NCBI GenBank assembly: GCA_963585895.1
Contig: OY757904.1
Span: 156,109,450-156,173,449, forward strand
Source of the DNA: Sepioteuthis lessoniana
Lineage: Eukaryota > Mollusca > Cephalopoda > Myopsida > Loliginidae
DNA: 64,000 nt
Reading direction: 5' to 3'
Part shown: positions 63,837 through 64,000 of the stretch, piece after piece
Numbering within the stretch: the stretch's first letter is position 1
Layout of the letters: the number at the start of each line of letters is the position of its first letter
Made by a program: the position numbers and the translations under genes
The notes under the pieces: generated by a model
Seen by the model: the letters and a program-made list of their open reading frames with translations, nothing else
What the model was told of the DNA's origin: nothing
The model's database searches: none

Positions 63837-64000
63837 TACAGGATCAAGAAAGATTTGTCGAATAACAATTTCTTATCAAACTATTTAAAATTATGAAGAA
63901 TTGGTCCGGAGATTCCGAACGTTGGGTGCAAGCCACTCAGCGGGGATAATTGGTGGGATTTTTATGGCAATTAGAAATTTCACTGTGAATATATATATAT

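Overview
This window looks like non-genic, repeat-dominated DNA from an animal nuclear genome. The most likely source is a coleoid cephalopod (octopus-like) or another mollusc. That placement is inference from the AT-rich base composition, very dense (AT)n, (GT)n and (CT)n arrays, several tRNA-headed SINE families, decayed mariner elements and several kinds of non-LTR retrotransposon; no host gene confirms it. I found no bacterial-type genes, no operons, no CRISPR array and no convincing intact host coding gene. Almost all open frames over 60 codons are explained by microsatellites, SINEs, LINE fragments or mariner fragments.

Names used for the repeat families. SINE-A: about 290 bp, tRNA-like head with a B-box like gagttcaaatcc, tail containing ttgaccttgtgtca. 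SINE-B: about 230 bp, tRNA-like head, 3' end related to gccattaaacaaagaaacc. SINE-C: about 250 bp, tRNA-like head, tail with a short stretch like ccctcgactaaggtcgcc. LINE-D: reverse transcriptase with YADD, C-terminal region around LYGC and WTLTKR, and an (ATG)n tail. LINE-R: C-terminal region with an ARRPDL-like and a PIVIGALGTV-like motif (restriction-like endonuclease type by inference) and a (TAA)n-like tail. LINE-Z: C-terminal CxxC zinc-knuckle. W: a roughly 60-75 bp unit centred on ttaaatggtttcaagtatt. P: a roughly 200 bp block that often follows W.

Layout. 0-9 kb: SINE-A, B and C copies, a CpG-rich block with a perfect TGACGTCA, a 5S rRNA/tRNA-like composite at 7.6-8.0 kb, then W, P and a LINE-D end. 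9-21 kb: two internally deleted mariners (9.4 and 20.0 kb), a large foldback at 15.25-15.68 kb and a decayed LINE-D. 21-31 kb: LINE-R and LINE-D fragments, a LINE-D 5' inversion at 27.96-28.68 kb, a TA-flanked MITE and a 303 bp TIR element. 31-43 kb: a 21-unit 34 bp minisatellite, a mariner-LINE chimera, a second large foldback (35.75-36.11 kb), a SINE-A nested inside a LINE-D tail, and a decayed multicopy transposon-like gene (39.65-41.35 kb, minus strand). 43-50 kb: an inverted pair of hammerhead-ribozyme-like cores and complex CT/GA/GT minisatellites. 50-64 kb: young SINE-A and LINE-D copies, a LINE-Z end, three successive LINE-R ends, a third deleted mariner, W/SINE-C clusters and another hammerhead-like motif at 63.45 kb.

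The thread most worth following is a family of foldback or AT-microsatellite-associated sequences that repeatedly carry a CTGANGA - stem - GAAA arrangement, the conserved core of the type I hammerhead ribozyme known from Penelope-like retroelements and retrozymes. At least two copies can be folded by hand into plausible hammerheads. A second thread is the three mariner copies that share one internal deletion with TTAGGG-type telomere-like sequence at the junction.
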